Part shown: positions 1-11,260 of the stretch, in pieces
Position numbering within the stretch: position 1 is the first letter of the stretch
Layout: the number at the start of each line of letters is the position of its first letter
Origin: Thermothielavioides terrestris NRRL 8126
Lineage: Eukaryota; Ascomycota; Sordariomycetes; Sordariales; Chaetomiaceae
DNA length: 64,000 nucleotides
Reading direction: 5' to 3'
Assembly: GCF_000226115.1 (NCBI RefSeq)
Contig: NC_016458.1
Location: forward strand, 434,001-498,000
Notes under the pieces: model-generated
What the model saw: only the letters and a program-made list of their open reading frames with translations
Database searches by the model: none
What the model was told of the DNA's origin: nothing
Made by a program: the position numbers and the translations under genes

Positions 1-1
1 G

Positions 2-58
2 AACGGCGTCTTCAAAAGTTCCTGGAACGTCACCGAGAATACTGTCATCGTCGACAAC
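2..58 (+). CDS. possible 3' end of an unidentified gene (partial)
   Basis: The second frame from the left edge reads NGVFKSSWNVTENTVIVDN and then a TGA at 56-58. It has the composition of a secreted, N-glycosylated protein tail (one NVT sequon). Only 18 codons are visible and I do not recognise the family, so this could be chance. The rest of the gene, if real, lies left of the window. Confidence 0.2.
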
Positions 59-258
59 TGAACGCAAGGTTACCGCCCGGGCCGCAAACTGGGCTCTGCC
101 TGTCCTGTCCCCGCGCCGAAACCTCCTCTTGTGGTCCGAAGAAGGTCAGTGGCAGCGGCTGAACAATGCAGACTGGTGAAGGGTCCCATGTGGTTGACGA
201 TGCGGTCGTCGGTGGTCAACCGTAAGGTTGGGGGCTGTATCCGCACGAACGGATTCCT

Positions 259-531
259 GGTTGACCTGACCCAGATTGCCCCCTGTTGACCTGACCTGCA
301 GGGAATAACAACGGGTCTCGAAAAGTTGCTGGTCAGGTCAACAGGGGGCAGCATCGGTCAGATCAACCTCCGTACCCCTGCCGGTCAGGTCAACAAGGGG
401 GGGGGTTGGGTGATCGGTCAGATCAACTTCTTTACCCCTGCCGGTTAGGTCAACATGGGGAGTGGTCGGTCAGGTCAACCACCATATCCCTGCCGGTCAG
501 GTCAACATGCGGTATAGTCGGTTAGGCCAAA
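259..531. repeat. GGTCAGGTCAAC minisatellite in two orientations
   Basis: A degenerate 12-mer, GGTCAGGTCAAC, recurs eight times on the plus strand, starting near 331, 356, 383, 414, 443, 467, 495 and 520 (spacing 24-31 bp). Two reverse-complement copies (GTTGACCTGACC) lie at about 259-272 and 285-297. The spacers share CCCCTGCC and AGGGG stretches, so the repeat unit is really about 27 bp or a 55-bp doublet. The opposed orientations would let the block fold back on itself. Confidence 0.8.
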
Positions 532-777
532 TACACAGGTGGATGTACGTAACTACTCGTCTGCAGGCGAAGTGGACTTCATCCCACACCGTGTGGTTGG
601 GCGGATCGTGTTTTGCTAACAGCCGGAGCAGCAATGACCAGTGTCAGTCGGGCCGTTCTCAGCTAGGAGCGGCATACGAAGTAAACGACAACTTGAGCCC
701 ACGGCGACAGGGACACACTCGAGGTGAACAGAGGTAACCCCATCCCCGCGGGAGAACCGAAGCTACACGCTCTGGAC

Positions 778-1066
778 TGCCTTCAAGAGCTCTTGGTTCT
801 CGGCACTCCGCTGCGGAGCGCCTGGCAGCCGGCCTTGGACATCATCAACAACTGCCAACGAGGAGCTGATGGCCGTCAACCAAGATCCTGTCTACAGCTT
901 TCAAGCATTCCCATGCAAGTTGATCTGCAACAAGCACATCACCTGCGACTCGAGGTATCCTGCGCAGCACTGGTCTGGGTTATCCGTCAAGGGAATATTC
1001 CCTTTTTTTCTTCTCAATACAGACGACGAATTGGTGAATATGACCGACAGGTTCACAGGGGTTTAG
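778..1066 (+). pseudogene. GH27 alpha-galactosidase remnant, frameshifted
   Basis: Two adjacent frames together read like the end of the catalytic barrel and start of the C-terminal domain of a GH27 alpha-galactosidase. Positions 778-852 encode LLVLGTPLRSA and ALDIINN. After an extra base in TGCC (853-856) the next frame continues NEELMAVNQDPV, then YPAQHWSGLSVKG and LLNTDDELVNM, and stops at 1,064-1,066. The LxLG...II.N.ELxAVNQDP pattern and the PAQxWSG motif are typical of the family. The signal peptide, the catalytic aspartates and most of the barrel are missing; the minisatellite lies where upstream exons would be. I read it as a decayed gene copy. The family assignment is from memory of motifs, without a search. 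Confidence 0.55.
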
Positions 1067-1258
1067 ACACTCCAGGCTATTGCTACTACAGCAAGTTTAA
1101 TTCCTTTGATGAACTATTACAATTAATATTTGTTGCCCACTATACAGTCAATGTCCGAGCAAACAGCTTGTATGTTTCAAACCCCTAAACAACTCCGACG
1201 TACTGGAAAGGGGTGCCAACGCGCCGTGCTCCCTCGTCCACTTCTGCCCCGAACGTCC

Positions 1259-2631
1259 CTAGCACTGCTTCACCCCAAGACCCTTCTTCCCCGTCCTCCT
1301 CTCACTTAGCCCAGCCCGCGAGTCCCTTGCCTGCCCGTCGCCCACCACCTCCGCCTCGTCCTCCTCCTCCCCCTCGGACCGATCATCCCTGGCCACGCCG
1401 AGCGCGACGAACCGGTAGGCCGACCGGAGCAGGCAGCCGAGCCAGAACAGGTTGAGCGCCTGCAGGGCGGCGAGCAGCGCGAGCGTGACGGCCTGCGAGA
1501 GCCGGCACTTGTACTGCTGCGCGGGCCAGTCGAGCCCGAACGGCCCCACCGTCGCGAACTCGGTCGCGACCGACCGCAGGATCGAAAGGTTCAGGTAGTG
1601 CCGCTGGTAGATCCACATGGCGATGCAGAGCGCGAAGGCGGGCACCTGCAGTTGGTGGGAGAGGTAGTTGAGGGATTTGGAAATCTATGCGCGTGGTCGG
1701 GCCCAGAGGGCAGGCGGTTAGTTATCGTCCTAGGAAGCGGGTTATAAGAGGGGGGGAGTGTGGGAACTGCGAATGCCAGTCGACTCACAGCAAGGAAGAA
1801 ATCGCTAATGTCGTGCGTGATGTACACGGCAATGCCCATGTATGTAAAGTGGAAGCGGTAGCTCAGCCCGATCAGCGCGATGGTGATGATGTGGTGCGCG
1901 ACCAGCTCCCGGAAGTCCTTGCGGCGCTTCTCCTGGCCCAGCAGCATGACGATGGCCTGCTGCACCCAGAAGGCCGCCTGGAACAGGTAGTAGAACTTGA
2001 AGACGGCCGCGTGCGTCGTGTGCGGGAACCCCTCGTACATGCCGCGCGTCTCGAAGTACCATAGCCCGGGCGTCTGGCGCATCGTGTACAGTCCGAGGGG
2101 TCCGATGAAGGCGATATAGCACACCGTGTACATCTGCTCCATGAAGCGCACCTGCTTGCCGCGCGAACGGATGCCGCCGCGCCGGGCAAGCGGCCGCAGC
2201 ACCTCGTGCATGACGAACTCGCGCGCGAAGGAGAGGACGACGGTGTAGAAGCACACGAAGGCGAGGTCCCAAGGCCCCTTGCCGTACCGGTGGCCGTGTT
2301 GGTCATCGTCGAGCCTGTAGGAGAGAAAGAGAAAGCGGTGAAGGACGTTGGACTCGCTCGGGTTGAGGGCATACAGCGAGACGAAGGCGAGCATCAGAAC
2401 CAGCGGCAGGGCCCAGGTACGGCGGAAGAGCCATGGTCTTGGTCTCGGACGGCTGCGCCTCGTTGTGAAGGACTTGCTAGAGCGTGGCCGGCCGCCAGAG
2501 ACTGACGGAGGTTCCGAATTCTGCTTGGCACGCGGCGGACGTCGTGATAATCCGGCGTTGTCATTGCCTACGGCGCCTGGCAGAGGGTATGCCGGGGTGC
2601 TGAGCAGCGACAACGCGCCAGAAGCGCCCAT
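1259..2631 (-). CDS. ceramide synthase (Lag1/Lac1-type, TLC domain)
   Basis: The enzyme N-acylates sphingoid bases with acyl-CoA in the ER membrane. Two exons join as 2631-1789 and 1684-1259 around a 104-bp intron (1788-1685, GTGAGT...TAG, phase 0), giving 422 residues. The Lag1 motif is clear: AHHIITIALIGLSYRF with the paired histidines at 246-247, and THDISDFFLA with D274 and D277, completed across the splice by ISKSLNYL. About six to eight hydrophobic segments run from residue 73 to 372, and an acidic tail (SEGEEEDEAE, about 385-394) follows, as is usual in fungal Lag1 proteins. I chose the ATG at 2631 for its context (CAACAATGG) and the family's usual length; an in-frame ATG at 2853 would add 74 residues of unlikely sequence. 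It is divergent from the alcohol oxidase gene across 2.45 kb. Confidence 0.88.
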
Positions 2632-5081
2632 TGTTGGCAGTTCATGTGTGGTGAACATGAGGAGTTTGCGTGACATGCGACTATGAAAGATCCAAGTTGA
2701 GCGGAAGCTGACAGGTTGTGTGTGGTTATAGGATAGCTTGCTTGCCCCTGAATCGTCCACTTCGGCGTCCGCGGAGAGCCGGGTCTCCGCCCCAGCCGGA
2801 ACAACACATGCTAGGGCCTGCCCGCAACAAGCCTCGTGACGAGTGGTTCTCAACTATTTATCCTTGAGGGCGTGAGGCATTCGGCTGAGAGAAAAGAAGT
2901 GTAGTGACTAAAGACTCTTTGCGACAGAGTGCTATGTCGTGGCGTGTTCGACAACGGAAGGCGGATCTGTGGTTGCTCTGGGACGCAGGCATCGCCATGC
3001 CGCATCTCCAGCCCGCAATCCTTACTTGGCTCGATGCCATGGAGCGAAGCGCTGCGAGTCGAAACACGATATTTACGTGAATTTGAACCCGTGGGATCAT
3101 GTGCCGCCGGAATACGCCTGGCGACCTGAACGGTGGAGACATCTTGAAGGACATTGAGCGCCATGTAAGAGCTTGGGGGATCAAAAGCGCCTCGAACATG
3201 CGCATCTCGGTTGACTCATCACAACGCAGCGGGCTTCAGCCTCTGTTCATGGAACAAGCGTCCACGGGTATCCTGTTGCCGGCTTCGAGGCAAGCTGCTC
3301 GGGCTGAGTTCGTGGACGTATGATTACGAATGCTGCCCCCTTACGGCTTGCTCGACAGCCAAGACCCCCTTGTCCTTGTGGTCCCCAACGTCTCGGACTT
3401 TTGCTCCTTTGGCTTGTAGAGCCGGAACAGGACAGGGCGCCCAGCAGGGCCGCTGCCAGTTCAACCGCAACTCCGGTCGATTCTTCACCGGCGTCTACGT
3501 TACCAAAGCCCAATAACAGAGTGGAACTTAACAGGATTTGCCACGGATATCGCTGTGCCTGTACAGAACAGGAGGCTGTGATCGACACCCTGGCTAACTG
3601 CCGCTGGCATCACGCCCGGTCAACCCTATTGCTCGGCTGCAGAACTACGGCCTGCGAAACGTCGCTGGTGGCCACGGTTACTGCCTAGACGTGCGCATCG
3701 GCGTTTACCTTTTTGACTCTTGGAATCCGGGACATCCGCGCCCTGGGATCTCCAGTCCAGCCTTGGAAGCCGGGATCACTTACCCCACGAGAACATGCCA
3801 GGCTCGAGCGTGCGACGGGTATTGGCGGATTGCTCAATCCCGCCGTTGAGCACCGGCTACCGAACCCCGCGTTTTTGCCTGCAACCCCATGCCTCCATGT
3901 CTCCAACATCATGTCGTGTAACACCGGGGAACTGGATATCCCACACCCTCATTACACTACCCCTTCTGCTCGATCGAGACCCCCGCATTCTCTGCCGTCT
4001 CTTGCATGCACAGTTCACCTGCTTTTGACCGAACAGCGGCAGGTGACCCAGTGGCCATCGGTCCGTGTTATTCCCACCACATTCCATCGGTTTGGCACTA
4101 AAAGTCCGGGGGAGTGTGAGGGACCGCATTAGTCGACGTTGCGGCTCTGTACAAGCCACGGAACTAGCGTGGGTGTTTGTTGATGGTAACAATCAAACTA
4201 AGTAGGGGGTATGAAGGCCTTGCAAGGTTATACGGTACTCCTTGCGCGTGACTCCGATATGTAAGCTCAGAACCTCTCAATAGACGGGGCATTACTGAGA
4301 AACCGGAACAGGACTGTATGTACCAGCGGAGTCCAGACTCTTGCCGCTTGAACTCGTGCTCCAAAGAGGAGACAGACTTGCCGGTATCCAGTTGTGATTC
4401 CCGATGGGGTTACACGGCGTTCAGAGTGCTTGGAGAAAGCGATCTGAGGCGGGCGAGCAGGGGCCGAGAACGTCCAGACGACCCCCATATTGCACCCGAG
4501 CTGTAGATCGAGGGCAGTGCAAGTGCCAGCACACCCTTCAGACGCCAGGGTTCTGGCTGCACATGTCCAGTTCCAGGGATGGAGACAGGTGCCGTGTTGG
4601 AGCGGGCCCCAATCACGGCTCTCAGGTTGTCTGTGAATGGCACTGCCGTCGTCACCAATCCCTCTCCATCCCGCTGCAATACGAACGGCCAAGATAAAGA
4701 GGGGTTCCCAAAGGTGCATGCATTCGCTCCAGTGGAGGAAGGTAGGAGGAAGTAGAGCCAGACGCGCGTCGGCGTCAGCAAAGCTGGGCAGGAGAGCAAT
4801 TGGCCAACCAGAACAGCAGAGGTCACTTGACGACAGGATTGGGGAAAAGGAGAGGGGTCCATAGTCTTGACATCTAAGAGATTGAGAGGGGTTCACGCCA
4901 GCGGGGTGGTTCGGCAAGTGTGTGGAATCTGTTGAGGGACAGGAACATAAGAGACGGTTGCGCCCTCCGGCCGCACAGAGACGGAGCGTTTGGGAAGCAG
5001 CCCAGCTCAGTTTGAGGGTATTGATCGTTGATCCAACCTAGCCCGCGCCCAGAATCCGTACCCAGTGTTTTCAGTGTCAAG
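2632..5081. other. intergenic, shared upstream region of two divergent genes
   Basis: This holds the 5' regions of the ceramide synthase (minus) and alcohol oxidase (plus) genes. Several open frames of 60-216 codons occur on both strands, but none has a recognisable domain or convincing codon use. Near the alcohol oxidase start I see three AGGGG elements (about 4,698, 4,853 and 4,886), matching the stress-response element core, and a GCGGGG at 4,901-4,906 that fits the CreA consensus SYGGRG. Such short motifs are common by chance. Confidence 0.5.
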
Positions 5082-7929
5082 ATGTCGCCGTTGCCCGAAG
5101 AGTTCGACATCATCGTATGTGGTGGTGGGAGCTGTGGGTGTGTGGTGGCAGGAAGGTGAGAATCGCGGTAGACATCGTCCTCAAGTTCGCCACTAAAAGG
5201 TTTTCCCACTCAGGTTGGCCAACCTGGACCATAACCTCACGGTCCTCCTCATTGAGGCCGGGGAGAACAACCTCAACAACCCGTGGGTGTATTGGCCGGG
5301 TATCTACCCACGGAACATGAAGTTGGACTCCAAGACGGCAACCTTCTATGAGTCGCGCCCGTCGAAATGGCTTGGCGGCCGCAGCGCCATTGTGCCGGCG
5401 GCTCACGTCCTCGGTGGAGGATCGTCCATCAACTTCATGGTATGGCACAACCATAGCATGGGCGATGAGAGAAACTGCTTCCTTGCTGATCCGCTGACCG
5501 CTTCAGATGTACACTCGCGCCTCCGCGTCCGACTATGACGACTTTCAAGCCAAAGGCTGGACAACCAAGGAGTTGATTCCACTCATGCAGAAGCACGAGA
5601 CCTACCAGCGCGCCTCGCACAACCGGGACATCCATGGGTTTGATGGTCCCATCAAGGTCTCCTTCGGCAATTAGTATGAGCCCGCTCTCTCACAGCGGTT
5701 CAAATGGAAGCTAATCATGCTTTGGCAGCACTTATCCGATCAAGCACGACTTCCTTCGTGCTGTCGAGTCCCAGGGCATCCCTGTGGTTGACGACCTCCA
5801 GGATCTCAAGACGGGCCACGGTGCCGAACATTGGTAGGTGCTCTATCCTCTGTGGCTGCAGTGAAGAAAGCAATTCGAGTTCAGCAAACAGCAAACCTTG
5901 TCACTCCGGTGGCTGTCTGCACAGAAACATGCTGACTTGATGCTCGCTAGGCTCAAGTGGATCAACCGGGATGTAAGTGGCTTCGCAACATCAGGCTGGG
6001 GGCGGCCGACTAATGGAGAATGCAGACTGGCCGCCGCAGCGACAGCGCCCATGCGTACATCCATGCCACCCGCGCTGTCCACTCGAACCTCTATCTCGCC
6101 TGCGACACCAAGGTCGACAAGGTGATCATTGAGAACGGCCGCGCTGTTGCTGTGCAGACTGTGTAAGTTTCGCCGCCCCATTTAACCCTGCCTCCGCAAC
6201 TCGCTAACAGGTGGTCAACAGCCCGACCAAGCCTATTGGCGACGTGCGTGTTCCCAATAAACCCCTTTCCCCAAACGGTGCTCTGACTAACAGTTTACGG
6301 GCTTGTTAGAATCGCGGAACTCGCATCTTCCGGGCCCGCCGGCAGATCGTGGTATCTGCCGGCACACTGTCGTCCCCGCTGATCCTGCAGCGCTCCGGAA
6401 TCGGTATGGCAACCTTGAATGTTATGATGTGATGCTCAGGGGGAATCCGAAACTAACAGCACCCAGGCGATCCTGACAAGCTCCGCCGCGCCGGAGTCAA
6501 GCCCATTGTCGACCTGCCAGGCGTGGGTCTCAACTTCCAGGACCACTACCTGACCTTCGCTGTGTACAGAGCCAAGCCGGGCACCGAGTCGTTCGATGAC
6601 TTTGCCCGCGGCGACCCGGAGGTCCAGAAGCGTATGGTTCCTCCCGTCCAGATCCGAGGATCAGACACACGCTGACTGCTGCCTCTCAGGCGTCTTCGAG
6701 GAGTGGCATGTCAAAGGGACCGGCCCCCTTTCCACCAACGGCATCGAGGCGGGCGTCAAGATCCGCCCGACCGAGGCCGAACTCAAGGAAATGGAGTCCT
6801 GGCCGACGCCGGACTTCAAGAAAGGTTGGGAGTCGTACTTCAAGAACAAGCCCGACAAGCCCGTGATGCACTACAGCATTATCGCGGGCTGGTTTGGCGA
6901 CCACATGCTGATGTAAGTGAGCATGAATTCACTCCAGTGCGGTGTGATTACCTGTTCTGAGACATAATAGGCCCCCCGGCAATTTCTTCACCATGTTCCA
7001 CTTCCTCGAGTACCCCTTCTCGCGCGGGTGGACGCACATCTCGTCGGCGGACCCGTACGCGGCGCCCGACTTCGACGCCGGCTTCATGAGCGACGAGCGC
7101 GACATGGCGCCCATGGTGTGGGGGTACATCAAGTCGCGCGAGACGGCGCGGCGCATGGACGCGTACGCCGGCGAGGTGCAGGCCATGCACCCCTTCTTCG
7201 ACTACGACTCGGAGGCGAGCGCGCACGACCTCAACCTCGACGACACCAACCGCTACGCGCTGCCGGACAACATCACCGCCGGCATCCAGCACGGCAGCTG
7301 GAGCGTGCCGGTGCCCGAGCCCGACGCCCCGCGGCCCGGCCGCGCCGTCGTCAGCAGCAGCCGCAAGGAGAAGCGCGGCGAGCTGAAGTACTCCAAGAAG
7401 GATATCGAGGCCATCGAGGAGTGGGTCAAGCGGCACGTCGAGACGACGTGGCACTGCCTGGGCGTAAGCTTCTCATTCCCTCCCCCCCCTTCTCCCCCCT
7501 CCCGGGGCTTCTCCCTTTGCTTCCGGAAAACCGGACTGACAATCCGCGCTTGCCTCGCGCCCGCGCGCGCCTAGACCTGCTCCATGGCGCCCAAGGAGGG
7601 CAACAGCATCGTCAAGCACGGCGTGGTCGACGAGCGGCTGAACGTGCACGGGGTGAAGGGCCTGAAGGTGGCGGACCTGAGCATCTGCCCGGACAACGTG
7701 GGCTGCAACACGTACGTTGGACCGCACAGCAGATCTTAGAACACGGAAGAGGGCATGAAGACGCTGACAAACCCGTGCCATGCTACCTAGGTACTCGACT
7801 GCGCTGCTGATCGGCGAGAAGGCGGCCGTGCTGGTCGCCGAGGACCTGGGCTACTCGGGCGAGGCGCTCGCCATGGAGGTGCCCGATTACCATGCGCCGG
7901 GCGAGAACCGCCTTGCGTCGAGGCTGTGA
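5082..7929 (+). CDS. AOX1: peroxisomal alcohol (methanol) oxidase, GMC family
   Basis: This FAD enzyme oxidises methanol and short alcohols to aldehydes plus H2O2 in peroxisomes. Thirteen exons: 5082-5155, 5214-5439, 5507-5673, 5729-5833, 5951-5972, 6026-6162, 6222-6243, 6310-6403, 6467-6631, 6690-6912, 6971-7463, 7575-7711, 7791-7929. All twelve introns are GT-AG and the phases agree, giving 667 residues, the usual length. The FAD-binding GxGxxG is CGGGSCGC (G14, G16, G19), with E39 ending the beta-alpha-beta fold. GMC signatures are [11 protein letters not shown] (about 90-100) and [17 protein letters not shown]. The active-site pair is H573 in TTWHCLG and N621 in [10 protein letters not shown], matching His567/Asn616 of the methylotrophic-yeast enzyme. 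The last three residues, SRL, form a PTS1 signal. The start ATG is preceded by GTCAAG. The family assignment is secure; whether methanol is the main substrate is inferred from close similarity. Confidence 0.95.
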
Positions 7930-8469
7930 GCTTGTCTCGGCCACGCGTGCTGAAACTGGTTACGCAAGCTAGGACTGAGAATTGGGACGTTACGGCAATG
8001 AGATTGTTGGATGGTTGGTTTAGTCATTGAGCTTTCTGTCTCTTTTGCACTGGCCTTTCCCCGGAACCAGAGCCTCTCCTTGCAATTGCAGGCGGTTCGC
8101 CCCTCAGATTGTCAGATTGCACGGGCAGTTTCGACAGGCAGATCGACGTGTTCATGCCTCATGAGATTAGCAGTCTATGACGCGCTTGCCACTTCATACG
8201 CTCGTTGTGAAGCCGGCGTGCCCCGTCCCGAACCCAATAATGGTACATCTCTTGTGGTAAACGCCGTGCGGCTTCTGGTGAGCCAGGCCTGAACCTACCA
8301 GGGAGCCGGAAAAATGGCAGCCCAGCAGTGAGCGATGTGCAAAGTGCCGTTGTGACAAGCCCTCCTGTTTCTAGCAAACGCATGCGCCAGATCCATATGC
8401 GATCCCATTTCCCCATGAAGACGAGTGAAATGGCACCGTTCGGCGACCAGCGCTTCACAGAAACTCCCA
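7930..8469. other. intergenic between convergent alcohol oxidase and PEX16 genes
   Basis: These 540 bp must hold both 3' untranslated regions and terminators of the tail-to-tail genes. I see no further gene and no strong repeat. Confidence 0.6.
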
Positions 8470-9752
8470 TCAAGGGCTGGTGCTGAAGTGGTAGTTCTCC
8501 CACAGATATTCGTAGTCTTCCAAGATCCCCGACAGCAGCCGCGGCAGCCGCTGCCGCACGCCCTCCACGGCGCCCTTGGTGACATGCTCGTAGAAAGCGC
8601 CGCGCATGGCCCACCAGCCCATGGCCCAGCCGCGCCGGCGCCACTCGTCGCGCTCGAGCGGCGTCGTCCGCAGCCCGCGATCGCGCAGCTGCCGCGCGGC
8701 CAGCTCCGCGCCCACGCCCAGCACCCACGGCGTCCAGGCCTTGCGCTTGTCCTTGCTCCGCGCCAGCGCCACGGCGAAGATCAGCGGCGCCAGGATGTGC
8801 AGGACTTCGGCCGCGTACGCCTGGCCCTGCAGCCGGTTGAGTAGCTTCGGGGCGGGCTTGATGTCGTCCGCGGTGAGGACGCGCGACAGCAGATACCCGC
8901 TCGTGTCGCCCGGCGAGGGGAGCGACGGCAGAGTCATGCCCGTGCGCGGCATGGTCCATTCGCCATTGGGACCGAGTGGGGCTGATGAGTGGCCGTTGGG
9001 TTGAGGTCCAGGCGCCGAGCTGCTCCGGCGGTCTGGGTCATCTTCCTCCAGCCCGGCGAACGCCGCGTCCTCGTCGCTGTCTTCAGGCGGCTCCTCGGGT
9101 ATGGGTTCTCGCTCGGGCAGCGCCGGCGTCACGAGGGGTCTCGACCGTGTTATCCTCAGAAGCAGCAGCTTGCAGACGGCCTTGATAGCCTCGAGAAGGA
9201 CGACGACACGCCAGCGTGTGCGCTCGCCACGCCGCTTGGCTGCCATCTCGCACAGGAGCTGGACATATTCGACGATCTGTAGCACGTAGGCGACGCGTCG
9301 GTAGAGGGCGCTCTTGAGCGTCCAGAAGCGCGTGTACCGGCTGTGGGGGAGCGGCGGCGGGGAAAGGGGGGGCACCGAGGAGCGGAACGCGCGCAGTTTT
9401 GATAGCGTGTGCGCTCGCCGGAGTAGTGCGTCGTGGTAGAGCGAAAGGAGCTGCACGCCGGTGTGTATGGATTCGGACGCGATCTCGGCGTCGCGGAAGC
9501 GGCCTGCAGACAAGCGAGGAAGGTCAACCAACTGCCGTGCTGCCGCGGCGGAGTCGGAAGGGATTGTTACATACCAGGGATGATGTATGTCAGCGATCGC
9601 AGAGTCGACTCAATCTGGGACACCTGGTGCGCGTTCTTCGTGATGAACTCATCGTACATCTGCAGCCAGTGGGACGGCAAGGCGTTTCCGACGCTAGAGC
9701 GAGCGGGTGCGGCAGACCGGCCGGAGGGCCGACCGATGCCCGGGGGGCCCAT
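8470..9752 (-). CDS. PEX16: peroxisomal membrane biogenesis protein PEX16
   Basis: Pex16 is an integral membrane peroxin that works with Pex3/Pex19 in inserting peroxisomal membrane proteins. Two exons (9752-9575, 9503-8470) join across a 71-bp intron (GTATGT...CAG, phase 1) to give 403 residues. The diagnostic N-terminus runs WLQMYDEFITKNAHQVSQIE then LRSLTYIIPG and, over the splice, RFRDAEIASESIHTGVQLL, the strongly conserved Pex16 core. A low-complexity acidic segment (EPIPEEPPEDSDEDAAF) separates it from the C-terminal half with LNRLQGQAYAAEVLHILAPL and AWTPWVLGVGAELAARQL. The ATG at 9752 sits in a strong context (GCCATGG). It is convergent with the peroxisomal alcohol oxidase gene, so two peroxisomal genes share one 3' region. 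Confidence 0.92.
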
Positions 9753-10402
9753 GGCGAGTCGCGAGATCGCAGTCGCAGTCGCGAGATCGCAGTCGCAGTG
9801 GGTGGTGAATGACGCGGCGTCTGCGGCGAAGTGTAGGGATTGCGCGCGCGTGCTGTTGTCTTTGCTTCGGGCCAGGTTCCCAAATACCAGCGTCAAGCGC
9901 GAATTGGTGGGACAGACAATTGTATCTGGTGCTGGGGCGTTTCGCTACGAGCCGACAAAGGCCATCATCACAAATCGGCATCACGCTGGATTCAGGTCAA
10001 TTGGGCAGATACCAGAGTGCCTCGGCTGCCGGGAGCAGGGAGCAGCTGCCCAAGTTGGATTCGGCAATGACCAATGGACCCCCAGGAGCACCAAGTGGAG
10101 GCAGCTCATCCACTCCCCATCCCGCCACGTGCCGCAGGTGGGGAAGTTGGCGGTCAGAAAGCGACACAGCAATCACACCCCAGCACTCGGACCTTGACAC
10201 GGGAGCTGCCCCAGGCCCCCAGTTGTATACGGAGTACTGTGTAGTGTGCGATCGAAACTAGCATCATTGTGCCCCCGCTAAAATCACCGATCTACGGACT
10301 ACCTAGGCTGCGACAAAATCCGAGACTCTTACTGCCCCAACCAGCGCGCAATCTGCCCCGAGGCTCACACCTGCCGGCTGCCTAGGTAAGGTAATCAACA
10401 CT
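9753..10402. other. intergenic, promoter and 5' leader of PEX16
   Basis: This 650-bp stretch contains the 5' side of PEX16 and the 3' side of the GST gene, both on the minus strand. Apart from a 20-bp tandem duplication at 9,761-9,800 I see no gene or element. Open frames crossing it on the plus strand are antisense shadows. Confidence 0.5.
9761..9800. repeat. 20-bp tandem duplication in the PEX16 leader
   Basis: GCGAGATCGCAGTCGCAGTC occurs twice head to tail, the second copy with one changed base at its end. It lies 9 bp upstream of the PEX16 start codon, so it is probably transcribed as 5' leader. Confidence 0.85.
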
Positions 10403-11260
10403 TCAAGCGGCCGCCCTCAGCTTCGCAAGCCTCGCCCTTGTCCCCTCAATTTGGGCCTTTTCGTCGAAGATGGAGGTCACGCTGGGATGCGCCGTCACCG
10501 CATCAGCCCACTTGGCAAAATTGGGGGCCTTCTCCTGGATCGTTGTCCAGAGCGTCTCGGGGTAGATGCCAGCCTTCGTGAAGGTCTTGAGGCGCAGGAC
10601 AAGGGAGCCGGTCAGAACCTGCAACGGTGCAACCCGTTAGCATACTTTTCTCAATGGCGAGCGGCTTGCGCAAACCAATCGTCAGTTTTTTCCTTACCTC
10701 AGCCAGCGTGAGCTTGTCGCTACCGCCAAAGAACGGGTTGGCGTCGGCGAGCTTGGGCTCGACCTCGCTGACAATGCCCGCGACAATTTTCTCGGGAAGC
10801 GATGAGATCTCCTCATCCGTCTTGGCCCTGAAGATGCCGAACACGTTGCCGTTGACCTTGGAGACGTAGGCATCGACGAACAGGGCGATGCGCGCCCGCC
10901 GGAGGGCGCCGCCCGGCTCGTTGGAGGCCGGCACCAGGTGCGACGGATACGCATCGGTCAGGAACTGCACGACAATCGCCGACTCGATGATGATCTCGCC
11001 ATTGTACGACAGAGCCGGGACCAGGCCGCGCGGGTTGATCTTGAGGTACTCGGGCGTGCGCGGCGTGTCGAGGTCGATGATGACCTCCTCAAACGGTATC
11101 TTGAGCTCCTCGAGGGCAATGTGTGCCCGGTGCGCCCCTACATGCGCGTCAGCCACCGTGTTTCTGATGGGCCGAGCGATGCACTCATTCACTTAGGTCA
11201 GGTCTTACAAGGGCATCGGTGGTTGGTGTAGAGGATGAGCTTTGCGTCCTGGCCGCCCAT
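10403..11260 (-). CDS. glutathione S-transferase, omega-like (CPW active site)
   Basis: A cytosolic GST-fold enzyme with a cysteine active site, expected to have thioltransferase or dehydroascorbate-reductase-like activity. Three exons (11260-11209, 11137-10698, 10618-10403) with introns of 71 bp (GTAAGA...TAG, phase 1) and 79 bp (GTAAGG...CAG, phase 0) give 235 residues. The first exon supplies LILYTNHRCPW and exon 2 continues AHRAHIALEEL, so C16 in the CPW motif is the likely catalytic residue. The cis-Pro/glutathione-binding NPRGLVPAL and GEIIIESAIVVQFL complete the thioredoxin-like domain; the helical C-terminal domain follows, with LTLAE joined to VLTGSLVLRL. The ATG at 11260 has an ideal context (GCAACCATGG). 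A start in exon 2 would lose the active site. Confidence 0.9.

Noticed and set aside
331..531. Regularly spaced repeats considered as a CRISPR array
   Set aside because: Repeats are 12 bp, degenerate, partly inverted, with repetitive spacers, in a eukaryotic genome; a minisatellite fits.
4267..4917. 216-codon minus-strand frame upstream of the alcohol oxidase
   Set aside because: No recognisable motif, composition like translated non-coding DNA, and it overlaps other frames of similar length and the likely promoter.
7028..7810. 260-codon plus-strand frame over the alcohol oxidase
   Set aside because: Arg/Ala-rich shadow of the GC-rich exon; it crosses two introns that the true gene needs.
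8159..8959. 266-codon minus-strand frame overlapping PEX16
   Set aside because: Its first part is PEX16 read in another frame; the conserved PEX16 frame explains the region.
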